Shown here piece by piece: positions 44,088-53,824 of a stretch of DNA of 64,000 bases; position 1 is the stretch's first letter; every line of letters begins with the position of its first letter. The notes below the pieces were generated by a model that worked only from the letters and a program-made list of their open reading frames with translations, did not search any database and was not told where the DNA came from. A program made the position numbers and the translations under genes. This stretch comes from an uncultured bacterium (GTDB lineage Bacteria; Vulcanimicrobiota; Xenobia; Xenobiales; Xenobiaceae): NCBI GenBank assembly GCA_934621605.1, contig CAKTUZ010000008.1, positions 1 through 64,000 on the forward strand, read 5' to 3'.

Positions 44088-45158
44088 TTACAGTACGACA
44101 GGGCGGCCGCCGAAGGAGGGGAGTTGCGTAGGTGTTTTGCTTATAATGTCGATCATATCGTGGCGGACATAGCCTATAAAGTAGACATAATTAGTTGTCT
44201 CGGTGTAAGGAGGCACTTCGCCTTTAAGCTTTTTTACAACGGTAGGGCCGGCGTTATAGGAAGCCAGCACTGAAGCGTAAGGATTGGCGCCGTCCTTCCA
44301 GGTGGTCAACAAATTGTCTACCATTTTGCTGCAGCCTTCTAAATTTTGCAGCGGATCGAGAGCATCTTGTACTTTTAAGCTTGCAGCCGTTTTAGGCATA
44401 AGCTGACCCAAACCTTGAGCGCCGGAGACGGATACTGCGTCGATATCCCAAGCCGATTCAATTTGAATAAGGCCGGCTAGCAAGCTGGGATCGAGATGGC
44501 GCTGTTCGCATTTTTGTACGAAAGTTTGGGCAATATCTTTTATTTGCTGATAATCCATATCTGGATTATGGAAAAGAATACGCCAAGCGATAAAATTTTG
44601 CCAAGAATGTTGGCGACCGTTGAGCCAGCGTTGGTAGTTAAATTCTAAAGGCGGCTCTAGAAGAATACAGCTTAAGCCGGACAAAGCCTTAAATTTACCG
44701 TCTTTAAAGTGTAAGTAACCTTTAATAGCTACACGATAGCCTGTGCGGTCAAATTCTAAATTGCGAGCTGGACGCAAACAACTTACGGCAATATTGCCTG
44801 CGGGAGTGCCCAAGAGTAATTGACTTTTGCCCTGATAGGTAGATTGTTTAAGAATGCGTCCTTCCCAAAGTACCACTTGGCCTTCTTGCTCCGGTTGCGG
44901 GTGGTGTAAGACGCGGGTAGGCGTTAAATAGGGATTAACAATGGTTTTCCCCTGATGAATTGGGTAAAACCAATGAGTAGCTTGCTCGGGAATGCTTAAA
45001 GCATGGGAGCGAGTTGGGATAAGGTGCTTGGCTGTCGGAGTATTTATAGCGGCAGCTTTATCGGCAGCAGGAGCGGCTTGCAAAGCGGGAGTGCAGGAAG
45101 CGCTCCAGACTAAACCGGCGCATATAGCAGCAAAAATGGGGTAATAAAAACGTTTCAC
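44088..45158 (-). CDS. SLT-type lytic transglycosylase, exported
   Basis: 356 aa with a signal peptide (core YYPIFAAICAGLVWS). The C-terminal catalytic domain (about 215-340) has the goose-type lysozyme fold: LLAGLIQIESAWDIDAVS with the catalytic Glu, GAQGLGQLMPKTA, and PYASVLASYNAGP. It cleaves peptidoglycan glycan strands to anhydro-muropeptides. Residues 85-170 form a beta-rich domain with an OB-like pattern (LLLGTPAGNIAVSCL, VAIKGYLHFKDGKFKALSG), unusual beside an SLT domain. Confidence 0.88.
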   Translation of the reverse strand: MKRFYYPIFAAICAGLVWSASCTPALQAAPAADKAAAINTPTAKHLIPTRSHALSIPEQATHWFYPIHQGKTIVNPYLTPTRVLHHPQPEQEGQVVLWEGRILKQSTYQGKSQLLLGTPAGNIAVSCLRPARNLEFDRTGYRVAIKGYLHFKDGKFKALSGLSCILLEPPLEFNYQRWLNGRQHSWQNFIAWRILFHNPDMDYQQIKDIAQTFVQKCEQRHLDPSLLAGLIQIESAWDIDAVSVSGAQGLGQLMPKTAASLKVQDALDPLQNLEGCSKMVDNLLTTWKDGANPYASVLASYNAGPTVVKKLKGEVPPYTETTNYVYFIGYVRHDMIDIISKTPTQLPSFGGRPVVL

Positions 45159-45335
45159 CTAGCTTTCCTTCGCTTTTAAATCAAGGCGGCCCTGCCCGAG
45201 GGATAGGAGTGAGAGGCCTTTGGTCGGCAGTTGTCGTAACTTTAGGCGGGGAGTTTAATAAGTTATCGCGAAAAGTTCAGAGCTGCCGCTAAGACTGTCA
45301 AAAAAGATTCGGCAGCTGAAAGTGAGCCTACGTTT

Positions 45336-45545
45336 ATGCAAGAGTTAGGCCGGATTCAAACAGCCCAAAAGATTGCTTGTCCACATTGTCGGGCTCTGCT
45401 TGAAGACATCGATCTGGAGAGAGCTTTAGAAGGCGAAACTGTTAAATGCCCACATTGCGGCGGCCCAGTAAAGTTACCATCCGATCTTGTTGAACGTTAT
45501 TTGCGCAGTAAGTATGTAGGGCGCAATCTTGATATTACCTGTTAG
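45336..45545 (+). CDS. Small zinc-ribbon protein
   Basis: 69 aa. Two CxxC pairs, ACPHCRALL and KCPHCGGPVKLP, form one zinc ribbon, probably for nucleic-acid or protein binding. The preceding 100 bp contain an 8-bp inverted repeat (AGCTGCCG at 45281, CGGCAGCT at 45310). The ATG has no strong ribosome site. It ends 10 nt before the TIM-barrel gene, so it is probably its operon partner. Confidence 0.7.
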   Translation: MQELGRIQTAQKIACPHCRALLEDIDLERALEGETVKCPHCGGPVKLPSDLVERYLRSKYVGRNLDITC

Positions 45546-45555
45546 GAAGTATAAC

Positions 45556-46251
45556 ATGCACAGTTTGTTAAAGGCTTTTTCTAAAAAATTCGTCCTTTTA
45601 GTAAGTATCACTCAAAATGATCCTAATTTGGCCCGTATTGCTTTGGAAAACGGCGCCGACGCTGTGAAGGTACACTTAAACTGCGCTCATTTTGCCAGCG
45701 GTACCGATTTCGGCTCTTGGGAAGCTGAAAAAGAAAAAATTGCTAAAGTAGCTGAAGTGGTACGCCCGCATATCCCTTTAGGTATTGTTACTGGTGCTGA
45801 AGTTGTGCCTGATGCTCAGGACCTTTCTGAAATTCGCCAATTTGGCTTTGATTTTTGGGATTTATTTGCTAATCATATTCCACCTGAATACTTGAAATGG
45901 AGAGAATTGGCTCATATGTCGGCTGTCGGCCCCGATTGGACGCCTGAATTTGTGCAAGACTTGGTCAGCTTAGGTGTAGATGTTATTGAGTCTTCTATTA
46001 TTCCTCGCGATCTTTATCGCACCAGACTTACGGCCGCCGATCTTTGTAAATACAAGCGTTTGGTACGCAGCGCCGGTGTGCCTGTTATTGTGCCCACTCA
46101 GAAGAAGATCCGTCCGGACGAAGTTAAGTATTTGCAAGAAGTAGGCGTCTCCGGTTTGGCTATTGGTGCTGTGGTGACTGGTTTAGGTACCGCTTATTTG
46201 GGTGAGCGCGTAGCTGCTTTTCGCAAAGCTATTGACGAAATTTATCGTTAA
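45556..46251 (+). CDS. TIM-barrel protein, possible sugar-phosphate epimerase/aldolase relative
   Basis: 231 aa. Alternating strands and helices of a beta/alpha barrel: FVLLVSITQNDPNLARIAL, GADAVKVHLNC, PLGIVTGAEVV, DVIESSIIP, GVPVIVPTQKKIRPDEV, and the phosphate-loop-like VSGLAIGAVVTGLG. The layout suggests NanE-type epimerases or related ribulose-phosphate-binding barrels, but catalytic residues cannot be assigned. The start at ATG 45556 follows TAGGAAG. It sits between the zinc-ribbon and DUF4127 genes with gaps of 10 and 5 nt. Confidence 0.6.
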   Translation: MHSLLKAFSKKFVLLVSITQNDPNLARIALENGADAVKVHLNCAHFASGTDFGSWEAEKEKIAKVAEVVRPHIPLGIVTGAEVVPDAQDLSEIRQFGFDFWDLFANHIPPEYLKWRELAHMSAVGPDWTPEFVQDLVSLGVDVIESSIIPRDLYRTRLTAADLCKYKRLVRSAGVPVIVPTQKKIRPDEVKYLQEVGVSGLAIGAVVTGLGTAYLGERVAAFRKAIDEIYR

Positions 46252-46256
46252 AAATC

Positions 46257-47924
46257 GTGCGCCATATAATTTTTCTCCCCTTAGATGATCGCCCTTGCTG
46301 TTGGCAATTTCCTCAGCGCTTGGCTCAAATAGCTCAAGTAAATTTGTTGTTGCCGGAAAGATCGCTTTGGTGCGGAGAAGATAAGCGCTGCCCTGAACGT
46401 GTCCATTTTGAAGGTACAAGGTTGCTCGCTTGGCTTAAAGGCGCTCTCGCCCAAAGCTCTGCGGTCAATTCGGATGAGGAAGAACCGCCCTGTCTGTTGG
46501 TTTCGACTGATGCTCTGTTGTACGGCGGCCTAGTGGCTTCACGTCGCCCTAGGCCGCCGTACAAGGTTGCGCCTCTGCTGCAGCGTCTATGGGCCGAACT
46601 GCCTTACTCTTCGCTGTATCTTTTTTCTGTGATTATGCGGGTAGCTCCAACTCAATATACAGCTGCGGAAGTGGAATGCGCTTTGCGCTTAACTAAATTG
46701 TCGCAGCGATTTGCTCAAGAGTTGGAGCAATGTTACGCTGCCGCCGAGGTCGCGGCTACCCGGAGCGCGACTATGTGTGCTGACTATAATTTACAGGTTC
46801 GGCGCCGAGCAGCAGAGGCGCAAGTATTGGCGGCCAGAAACTGGAGCGGCCTTTATCAGCTGGCTCCTGCTTTCTGGCAGCAATATTTAAGGTTCCGCCG
46901 CCGCAAGGATAAGGTGAACGGGCTTTTGGTTGAAGCTTGGACTAAACGGGCGCAAACCGACGAGAGCGGCGGCGGATTTTTGGCGCTGTGCCTGGACGAC
47001 AGTAAAACCACTGGGCTCAACCTTTGGGAAGCCAAGTTTTTACAAGAGCGCTTAAAAAAATGCTCTTCAGCTTCGATAGGCGTCGGTACTGATGAAACGG
47101 CTATGCTTTTGTTGGCTAGAGCAGTTTGTGGCAGTAGTCGGTTGGAAATTGTTTGGTCTTACGCCGGGGCTGAAGAGCAAATAGGGCGTTATGAAGGTAA
47201 AAACTTGGCTCAAGTGTTGGCTTCCCAGGCACAGTGGCTCAAGGCGGTTTTGCTGCCAGAAGGTCAAAGCGGCCCAGGCAGTATTGTACCGCAGATCTTT
47301 ATTTATGCGCCTTGGCAAAGCCAGCGGGAAGCTTGCAGCCAAGCTGAAAGTGAAGAGGCCGATTTGCCTGAGCCTTTATGGTCAGCTTGGCAGCGAAAAG
47401 TGATCGCCTCTTTGGCCTGTGGCAGGCAAGTATATATTGCCGACTTGGCCTATGCCAATGGCGGCTCGCGTAAGTTGGTTAGCTGGCTTATCAAATCGGG
47501 TGCTGTAGCTAAAATTGCTGGCTACAGCGCTTGGAATACGCTGGGCAACTCTTTAGGCACGGTGTTGGCCTGGGCCGCTTTAGCCTCTTGGCGGCGGGCT
47601 TGCCCCGAATGTGCAGAGTCAAAAGCTGAGCAAGCCCGCTTGGCAGAGCAGCAGCGCCGTTTTTTGCTTGAGCGTTTATTGGACGATTATTTTTATCAAA
47701 CGCTCATTCGTCCGCAGTTAAGCGCTCGTGTGGGCGGAGCTTTTGTGCTGCTTGATAAGGAGCAACAAGGGGCATTAGAAAGCGAAATTTTAGCCCAGGA
47801 AACGATTTATTTGGCTAAACTTTTGCAAGCTTGGCCAAATAAATCAAGCCTGAGCCTCAAGGTGGCGCTGCCTTGGCGGCGTCTCTTTGAAGTCAGGCTT
47901 GAAGTGACGGAGGAGTCAAGCTAA
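46257..47924 (+). CDS. DUF4127 family protein
   Basis: 555 aa starting at GTG. The N-terminus IIFLPLDDRPCCWQFPQRLA and the later SIGVGTDETAMLLLARAV, VYIADLAYANGGSRKLV and AGYSAWNTLGNSLGTVLA are typical of this uncharacterised family, which is found in Firmicutes, Synergistota and others. Conserved Asp/Arg/His residues hint at an enzyme of carbohydrate metabolism, but the reaction is not known. It follows the TIM-barrel gene by 5 nt, suggesting they share a pathway. The gene is richer in G+C than its neighbours. Confidence 0.85.
   Translation: MRHIIFLPLDDRPCCWQFPQRLAQIAQVNLLLPERSLWCGEDKRCPERVHFEGTRLLAWLKGALAQSSAVNSDEEEPPCLLVSTDALLYGGLVASRRPRPPYKVAPLLQRLWAELPYSSLYLFSVIMRVAPTQYTAAEVECALRLTKLSQRFAQELEQCYAAAEVAATRSATMCADYNLQVRRRAAEAQVLAARNWSGLYQLAPAFWQQYLRFRRRKDKVNGLLVEAWTKRAQTDESGGGFLALCLDDSKTTGLNLWEAKFLQERLKKCSSASIGVGTDETAMLLLARAVCGSSRLEIVWSYAGAEEQIGRYEGKNLAQVLASQAQWLKAVLLPEGQSGPGSIVPQIFIYAPWQSQREACSQAESEEADLPEPLWSAWQRKVIASLACGRQVYIADLAYANGGSRKLVSWLIKSGAVAKIAGYSAWNTLGNSLGTVLAWAALASWRRACPECAESKAEQARLAEQQRRFLLERLLDDYFYQTLIRPQLSARVGGAFVLLDKEQQGALESEILAQETIYLAKLLQAWPNKSSLSLKVALPWRRLFEVRLEVTEESS
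46518..46564. repeat. 16-bp perfect inverted repeat inside the DUF4127 gene
   Basis: TTGTACGGCGGCCTAG (46518-46533) and its exact complement (46549-46564) are separated by 15 bp. The mRNA would form a very stable hairpin while the frame stays open (LLYGGLVASRRPRPPYKV). Confidence 0.95.
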
Positions 47925-47931
47925 CTAAACA

Positions 47932-48915
47932 CTAATCGAATTTAGCCAGCAACTCCGGGAGAAGTATATTATAAACTTCTTCCAGGCTTTGATTATGAAA
48001 GCGACAGGCCGCCGCTTGGTCGTGGCCTCCGCCTTCGTGTCTGGCGGCAATATCGTTAATTTTGCGGTCGGTTGAGCGCAGAGAGACGCGCACTTCTCCC
48101 GGAACTACAGCTTTAAAGAAGGCAAAAATTTCGCTACCGCGCAGTACGTTGAGTCGCGCTAACAACATTTGAGTATTATTTTCATCTACGCCGCAATGTT
48201 GCAACATTTCTTTAGTCAAGCAAGCTGTCACAAGTTTACCTTCAGCGTAAGTTTTTAAGGTTTGCATACACATAGCCTGTAATTGCAAATCGTTTAAAGT
48301 AAAACCGCTAAAAATATGATTATGTATATAACTAATGTCGCCCAAAATACTCAATAAATGGGCCGCTACTTGATGAGTGCGCGGAGATGTTTTGGGAAAA
48401 CGGAAAGACCCCGAATCGGAGATAATAGAAGTATAAAGCGCTTCGGCACATTCGCGGTTAATTTCCGCATCCATAGCTTTAAAAACAAAATAGAGCATTT
48501 CACCCAAAGCGGCAAAGCTTGGATCGATCCAATTATAATCAGCTTCCAACTTATTCATGGGATGATGATCTAAATTGATGACTTTATTGCATATAGAGTA
48601 TAGATTGAGGCCTTGCGGTAAACGGCTTTGCTGGGGACATTCCAATACTAAAGCCACATCGAACTGGGCTTGGTCAGGCAATTCGGTATGGATTTCGGCC
48701 GTATTTTTCATAAAGCGAAAAATATCTGGGGCTCCGTCGGGACTGTATAAGTAGTAATTCTTACGCAAGCCTTTTAAAATTTGAGCGCAAGCTACCATAC
48801 TGCCTAAATCATCGCCGTCAATATTGATATGGGGTACGACCAAAATATTGTCACTGTGTAAAAGTACTTGAGCTATTTTCTGACACTCGGGCGGAATCCG
48901 ATAATTAAAATCCAT
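47932..48915 (-). CDS. nrnA: DHH-family phosphoesterase, NrnA type
   Basis: 327 aa. Motifs: ILVVPHINIDGDDLGSMVA (DGD), VINLDHHPMNKLEADYN (DHH), SIISDSGSFRFPKTS, and the DHHA1 end HEGGGHDQAAAC. NrnA-type enzymes degrade short oligoribonucleotides (nanoRNA) and pAp using Mn. The gene comes 3 nt after rbfA, as in Firmicutes-type rimP-nusA-ylxR-infB-rbfA-nrnA operons. The truB gene that often follows is absent; the DUF4127 gene converges instead. Confidence 0.9.
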   Translation of the reverse strand: MDFNYRIPPECQKIAQVLLHSDNILVVPHINIDGDDLGSMVACAQILKGLRKNYYLYSPDGAPDIFRFMKNTAEIHTELPDQAQFDVALVLECPQQSRLPQGLNLYSICNKVINLDHHPMNKLEADYNWIDPSFAALGEMLYFVFKAMDAEINRECAEALYTSIISDSGSFRFPKTSPRTHQVAAHLLSILGDISYIHNHIFSGFTLNDLQLQAMCMQTLKTYAEGKLVTACLTKEMLQHCGVDENNTQMLLARLNVLRGSEIFAFFKAVVPGEVRVSLRSTDRKINDIAARHEGGGHDQAAACRFHNQSLEEVYNILLPELLAKFD

Positions 48916-48918
48916 GCT

Positions 48919-49320
48919 TTAGAAATCCTCTTCTTCGGCGTTTTCGTCTTCCTCGGCTTTAGGAATATTTAAGCTTTCCAATAAGCTGAGCATATGTTCG
49001 GCTTTCTCTTGCGTTTGATCGCGGAAGAAAACGACTGAAGGAATATTCTTAATGCACAGTTCTTTGGCTAATTCGCGGCGCAAGAAACCTTTGGCTTTAT
49101 TTAAGCCGTCAATAATAGCTTTTTGTCTCTCTTCGGGAGCCATAATGCTAACATAAAATTTAGCCAAAGAAGTATCGGCACTTAAATCTACATCTGTCAA
49201 AGTAATAATTTCTTGCCCTTCTTTTTCGGGAGGGAAAACGGCGGGATCTTTTACACGGTGAATAATTTCGTTGCCGACCTCTAAAATAAGACCGCGCAGA
49301 CGTATTAAATGATGATTCAT
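48919..49320 (-). CDS. rbfA: Ribosome-binding factor A
   Basis: 133 aa. A KH-fold factor for maturation of the 30S 5' end. LRGLILEVGNEIIHRVKDP at the start, ITLTDVDLSADTSLAKFYVS in the middle, and RRELAKELCIKNIPSVVFF near the C-terminus are characteristic. A short acidic tail (EEDENAEEEDF) follows. It sits between infB and nrnA. Confidence 0.95.
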   Translation of the reverse strand: MNHHLIRLRGLILEVGNEIIHRVKDPAVFPPEKEGQEIITLTDVDLSADTSLAKFYVSIMAPEERQKAIIDGLNKAKGFLRRELAKELCIKNIPSVVFFRDQTQEKAEHMLSLLESLNIPKAEEDENAEEEDF

Positions 49321-49376
49321 AAAGTCTATTCTATTCCTTAATGTTTATTTTATATTATTGGGAATTTAAAACCAAA

Positions 49377-49453
49377 AGCCCGCCGCATCTTGCCAAGTAG
49401 GGGAGAGCAATTACTGCTTAACTCCTTAATCCTTGAAAATCTAACGGCGGGCT
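49377..49453 (-). terminator. Long-loop hairpin between infB and rbfA
   Basis: AGCCCGCCG and CGGCGGGCT (49453-49445 and 49385-49377) form a 9-bp GC stem across a 59-nt loop, followed on the minus strand by TTTTGG. It may be a weak or partial terminator lowering rbfA-nrnA relative to infB. Confidence 0.45.
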
Positions 49454-49464
49454 CTAAGCTCAAA

Positions 49465-52371
49465 TTACAGTTCGCGCTGGTGTTCTACCTTTTGGTAGCA
49501 TTCCACCACATCGCCTTCCTGTAAGTCGGCGTAGTTGGTAATTGTCAGGCCGCATTCGAAACCTTCCGAGACTTCGCGAGCGTCATCTTTGAAGCGGCGC
49601 AGAGTGTCGATACTACTTTCATAGATAACTACATTGTCACGCAACAGACGGCAGAGACCACCGCGTACCACTTTGCCCTCGGTAACGTAGCAACCGGCCA
49701 CTTTACCAATCTTACTAATCTTGAAGACTTGACGTACTTCGGCTTTACCCAAGACAACTTCTTCGATGTCAGGAGTAAGCAAACCGGACATAGCCTTCTT
49801 GATATGCTCGATAACTTCGTAAATTATACGATAGGTGCGAATTTCGACTTCTTCCATGTCGGCCAAACGTTTAACCAAAGCGCCGGGACGGACATTGAAG
49901 CCGATAATAATAGCCTTGGAAGCGGAAGCTAACATTACATCAGTTTCAGATATGGCACCTACGCCGGAGTGGATGATCTTTACGGCTACCTCGTCGGTAC
50001 TGAGCTTGTTTAAAGACTGAGTCAGAGCTTGCAAACTACCGTGGCTTTCGGCCTTAACCAGCAAGTTGAGATCTTTAGCTACGCCGTTTTGCAAGTCAGC
50101 AAAGAGGCTCTCCAAAGTCTGGCGGCTGCCGGAATTGATACGAGTATGTCTAGCTTTGGCAGTGCGGGCTTCGGAAACCTGACGGGCCATCTTCTCATCT
50201 TCCACAACTTGCAAGTGATCGCCGGCGTCAGGAACAGTTTCCAAACCGACAATTTCTACAGGAATGGAAGGACCAGCACTCTTAATATTTTTGCCTTTTT
50301 CATTGAGTAAAGCGCGCAGTCTGCCCCAAGTTTTACCTACAACCACGGTATCGCCAACCTTCAAAGTACCGTTTTGCACCAAGACGGTAGCTACCGGGCC
50401 CTTACCTTTGTCGATAGAGCCTTCGATAATAGTACCTTGAGCTTTGGTATTGGGGTTGGCTTTGAGCTCCATTGTTTCGGCTTGGAGGATAACCATTTCC
50501 AAAAGATCGTCTAAACCGATGTTCTTTTTGGCGGAAATCTTGCACATGACAGTATCGCCGCCCCATTCTTCGGCTAAGAGTCCATACTCGGTAAGCTGAG
50601 TCATTACTCTGTCAGCGTTGGATTCTGGCAAGTCGATCTTGTTGATAGCCACGATAATAGGCAAGTTGGCCGCTTTGGCGTGGTTGATGGCTTCAATAGT
50701 TTGAGGCATAACACCGTCGTTAGCAGCTACTACCAAAATGGCAATATCAGTAATAGCGGCGCCGCGAGCTCTCATTTGAGTAAAAGCTTCGTGACCGGGA
50801 GTATCGATAAAGGTGATCTTTTGGCCGTCGTGAGTGACAGTATAAGCACCGATAGTTTGGGTAATACCACCAGCTTCGCCGGAAACTACGGAGGTACGAC
50901 GGATAGCGTCTAAGAGAGAAGTTTTACCGTGGTCTACGTGGCCCAGTACGGAAATAACGGGAGGACGGGAAACGAGCTTGCCATCATCCTCATCGATAAG
51001 CTCCAAAGGTACGTCTTCGGTAGACATTTCGCCCACCTTGTAACCGTAGGAAAGGGCTAAATCGCGGGCTTCTTCGTAGGAGAGAGCTTGGTTGATAGAA
51101 ACCATCTTACCCTGGCGCACGAAGGTGCTAATCAAATTGTTAGCTGGACGGCCCATGCGAGTAGCCAAATCGGCTAAGGAAATAACCTCTGGGATAATGA
51201 TGGTCTTTTCCTGAGGCTGTGCGACCGGCTGCTGAGGCTGGGAAGCATGGCTGCCGCGTTGATTGCCGCGCTGGCCGCCGCGACTTTGCATACCGCCGCG
51301 CTGGTTACCGCGATTTTGCATACCGCCGCGCTGGTTGCCGCGATTTTGCACACCGCCGCGCTGATTGCCGCGCTGGTTATTGTGGCCTTGGCCGCCGCGG
51401 TTATTTTGCATACTGCCGCGACTGGGCTGACTGTTGCTGTGGCCACCTTTAACTCTAGCAGGGCGACCTTCGCCAGAATTGCGACTGCCGCGACCACTTT
51501 CATAAGTACTTACGCCGCTGCCGAAATCGGAAGAAAAAGCGTCTTCCACGGAAATCCCGGTGATGGGAGTGGAGAGAGAAATACTCTCATCTTGCTTAAT
51601 ACCCATCTCTTCGGGAGAAATAATAGGCAAATCGACTAATTCTTTTTCGTCCTCGTCATCGTCGTCGGCCGGACGCTTGCCTGCGGAACGTTTGCGGTTT
51701 TGCTCTTTGAGAGCAGCCAAGCGCTGAGCTTCCTTCTCGGCGGCTTCTTTTTCAGCTTTTTCGCGGGCGGCCTTTTCGGCAGCTTCCTTGGCCGCCTTTT
51801 CGGCTGCAGCTTTCTCGGCGGCTTCTCTTTCGGCAGCTTCCTGAGCTGCCTTCTGAGCGCGTTCCTCTTCGGCGGCTAACTTATTGGCTGCTTCTTGAGC
51901 ACGCAAAGCCGGATTGATATTGCGAGAGATTGGACGAATGGCGCCGCCCAAATTGGGACGACGGAAAGCACCAGCGGTTTGGCGCACTTTTACGTTGCTG
52001 GTGCGAATGGGGCGAGGATTGTTATTTTCCTCGTTGCGATTGATTTTACGCTCGATGAGAGCCTGCTTTTCTTCTTGAGTGGCACGTTTAGCAATGCGCA
52101 CAGCAGGTTTACTGGCGGCAGACCTAGCCTGAGCTTCTTCTTCCTGAGCTTTGGTTTTGGCTTGCGCTTCGCGGCGCAACTGCTCCAAATGCGGAGTTAC
52201 GGTTTCGCGTACTTTCTGCACAGCTTCGTTGGGAATACTGTTGGCGGCAGTTTTGACAGGATAGCCCATTCCTCTGAGGATATTGATCAGAGATTTGCTG
52301 TCTTCGATGCCTAGCTCGCGGGCTAATTCATAGACGCGAATTTTGCCTCCGGCATTGGTATTACTACTCAT
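49465..52371 (-). CDS. infB: Translation initiation factor IF-2
   Basis: 968 aa. A GTPase that brings fMet-tRNA to the 30S and promotes subunit joining. The N-terminal IF2_N domain ([20 protein letters not shown]) is followed by a Lys/Ala/Glu coiled region (about 90-235), then an Arg/Gly/Asn/Gln-rich stretch with repeats such as [10 protein letters not shown] (about 305-370), and a second IF2_N segment. The GTPase core starts near 470: [16 protein letters not shown] (G1), DTPGHEAF (G3), NKIDLP (G4). The RGG/Q-rich linker is unusually long. Co-operonic with nusA and ylxR. Confidence 0.97.
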   Translation of the reverse strand: MSSNTNAGGKIRVYELARELGIEDSKSLINILRGMGYPVKTAANSIPNEAVQKVRETVTPHLEQLRREAQAKTKAQEEEAQARSAASKPAVRIAKRATQEEKQALIERKINRNEENNNPRPIRTSNVKVRQTAGAFRRPNLGGAIRPISRNINPALRAQEAANKLAAEEERAQKAAQEAAEREAAEKAAAEKAAKEAAEKAAREKAEKEAAEKEAQRLAALKEQNRKRSAGKRPADDDDEDEKELVDLPIISPEEMGIKQDESISLSTPITGISVEDAFSSDFGSGVSTYESGRGSRNSGEGRPARVKGGHSNSQPSRGSMQNNRGGQGHNNQRGNQRGGVQNRGNQRGGMQNRGNQRGGMQSRGGQRGNQRGSHASQPQQPVAQPQEKTIIIPEVISLADLATRMGRPANNLISTFVRQGKMVSINQALSYEEARDLALSYGYKVGEMSTEDVPLELIDEDDGKLVSRPPVISVLGHVDHGKTSLLDAIRRTSVVSGEAGGITQTIGAYTVTHDGQKITFIDTPGHEAFTQMRARGAAITDIAILVVAANDGVMPQTIEAINHAKAANLPIIVAINKIDLPESNADRVMTQLTEYGLLAEEWGGDTVMCKISAKKNIGLDDLLEMVILQAETMELKANPNTKAQGTIIEGSIDKGKGPVATVLVQNGTLKVGDTVVVGKTWGRLRALLNEKGKNIKSAGPSIPVEIVGLETVPDAGDHLQVVEDEKMARQVSEARTAKARHTRINSGSRQTLESLFADLQNGVAKDLNLLVKAESHGSLQALTQSLNKLSTDEVAVKIIHSGVGAISETDVMLASASKAIIIGFNVRPGALVKRLADMEEVEIRTYRIIYEVIEHIKKAMSGLLTPDIEEVVLGKAEVRQVFKISKIGKVAGCYVTEGKVVRGGLCRLLRDNVVIYESSIDTLRRFKDDAREVSEGFECGLTITNYADLQEGDVVECYQKVEHQREL

Positions 52372-52389
52372 AAATCTTTCACTTCCTCA

Positions 52390-52695
52390 CTACAAGATGC
52401 TGCCGCAGGTTCGGTTGGCCTCTTGGCACTCCGGTTGTTCTTTTAACCACAGGAGCGCTTCCTCAGATAACTTTGTGCTGAAATTCTTACGCAGCCGCTT
52501 GTCTTTCTCTAATTTTTTTAGACACTCGGCGGAGCGGCAAACATAAAAACCTTTGCCGCATATCTTGCCATCTTGGTTGATGACAATAGCTCCGCCCTCG
52601 GTAGGTCTTACAAGGCGAAACAGCCCGTCTCTCGATCTCATTTGACGGCACGCTACGCACATGCGCTCAGGGATTCTGGACGAGCTGGTTGACAC
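52390..52695 (-). CDS. ylxR: YlxR (DUF448) RNA-binding protein
   Basis: 101 aa. RMCVACRQMRSRDGLFRLVR near the start and GRGFYVC-like GKGFYVCRSAECLKKLEKDK are the family signatures. YlxR is a nucleoid- or RNA-associated regulator usually encoded between nusA and infB, as here. In the genes listed here no L7Ae-like YlxQ follows, which is a common variation. Confidence 0.93.
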   Translation of the reverse strand: MSTSSSRIPERMCVACRQMRSRDGLFRLVRPTEGGAIVINQDGKICGKGFYVCRSAECLKKLEKDKRLRKNFSTKLSEEALLWLKEQPECQEANRTCGSIL

Positions 52696-52697
52696 GC

Positions 52698-53807
52698 TTA
52701 CTCTCCTTCTTGTTTAGCTGCTTCGGCGGCTTGTTTTTTGGCCGCTTCGGCGGCAGCGCTGGATTCGCTCTTAATATCGATATGCCAACCGGTAAGTTTG
52801 GCAGCCAGACGGGCGTTTTGACCTTCGCGACCGATAGCCAAAGGCAGTTGCTGATCGGGAACGATTACCACAGCATTGTTCTGCTCTTTGTTGGGGATAA
52901 CTTTGGTAACTCGACTGGGTTGCAAAGCATTGGCAATAAACTCTTCAATATTGTCAGACCAAGGAATAACGTCAATCTTTTCGTTGCGCAGTTCTTCGAC
53001 AATGCCCTGAACGCGGCTGCCCTTGGGGCCTACGCAAGCTCCCACGGGATCTACGTTGGGATCGGTCGAGCGAACGGCAATCTTGGAGCGTAAGCCGGCT
53101 TCACGCACGACAGCTTTAATTTGGACTACGCCTTTTTCAATCTCGGGTACTTGAGTTTCGAAGAGGCATTTAAGCAAACCGGGGGAGGAACGGGACAAAA
53201 TAATTTGCGGGCCGTGCGGGCCGTCCTTTACTTCAAGGACTAAAGCTTTAAGGCGATCTCCGACATGGAAGAATTCGTTGTGGGCTTGCTCCGAAGGAGG
53301 AATAATACCTTCGGCACGTCCTAAGTCGACGGTAATTTCGCGGCGCTCATGGCGAGTAACTGTACCGCTCATAAGTTTGCCACGTCTGTCGCTGAATTCG
53401 TCGCGGATAATATCGCGCTCAAACTCACGCATACGTTGCAAAATAACTTGCTTGGCACTTTGGGCGGCAATACGGCCGAAGTTTTCGTTGGTGGTTTCGA
53501 TATCGATCTCCATACCGACTTCAACGTTGGGGGCCAGCTGCTCGGCTTCTTCAAGTTTAATCTCGCGGTTACTGTCCATTACTTCGGGGACGACAGTTTT
53601 GCGTAACCAAATATGCAAATCGGCAGTATCGCGATCCAATTCGACGATCACTTGTTGATTGGTGCCGTAATTGCGCTCATAGGCTTTCTGAAGGGCGTCT
53701 TCAATGGCCTCTATGATCTTCTCTTTGGGCAATTTGCGCTCGCGCTCGAGAGCATCGAGGGCCGCTAAGAGTTGTTCCCTTTGATCTTTACTCATCATCT
53801 CTGACAT
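52698..53807 (-). CDS. nusA: Transcription termination/antitermination protein NusA
   Basis: 369 aa. The N-terminal domain that contacts RNA polymerase (REQLLAALDALERERKLPKE) is followed by S1 (LMSGTVTRHERREITVDLGR) and two KH domains (VDPVGACVGPKGSRVQGIVEEL, ARLAAKLTGWHIDIKSE). It ends in an Ala/Lys-rich tail and lacks the extra C-terminal repeats of enterobacterial NusA, as in Firmicutes. A leader attenuator upstream of rimP may be its own control site. Confidence 0.96.
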   Translation of the reverse strand: MSEMMSKDQREQLLAALDALERERKLPKEKIIEAIEDALQKAYERNYGTNQQVIVELDRDTADLHIWLRKTVVPEVMDSNREIKLEEAEQLAPNVEVGMEIDIETTNENFGRIAAQSAKQVILQRMREFERDIIRDEFSDRRGKLMSGTVTRHERREITVDLGRAEGIIPPSEQAHNEFFHVGDRLKALVLEVKDGPHGPQIILSRSSPGLLKCLFETQVPEIEKGVVQIKAVVREAGLRSKIAVRSTDPNVDPVGACVGPKGSRVQGIVEELRNEKIDVIPWSDNIEEFIANALQPSRVTKVIPNKEQNNAVVIVPDQQLPLAIGREGQNARLAAKLTGWHIDIKSESSAAAEAAKKQAAEAAKQEGE

Positions 53808-53824
53808 GATTACTGCGCTGCTCC

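Noticed and set aside
51174..51639. Ala-rich frames in other phases of infB
   Set aside because: They arise from the repetitive RGG/Q-coding stretch of IF-2.
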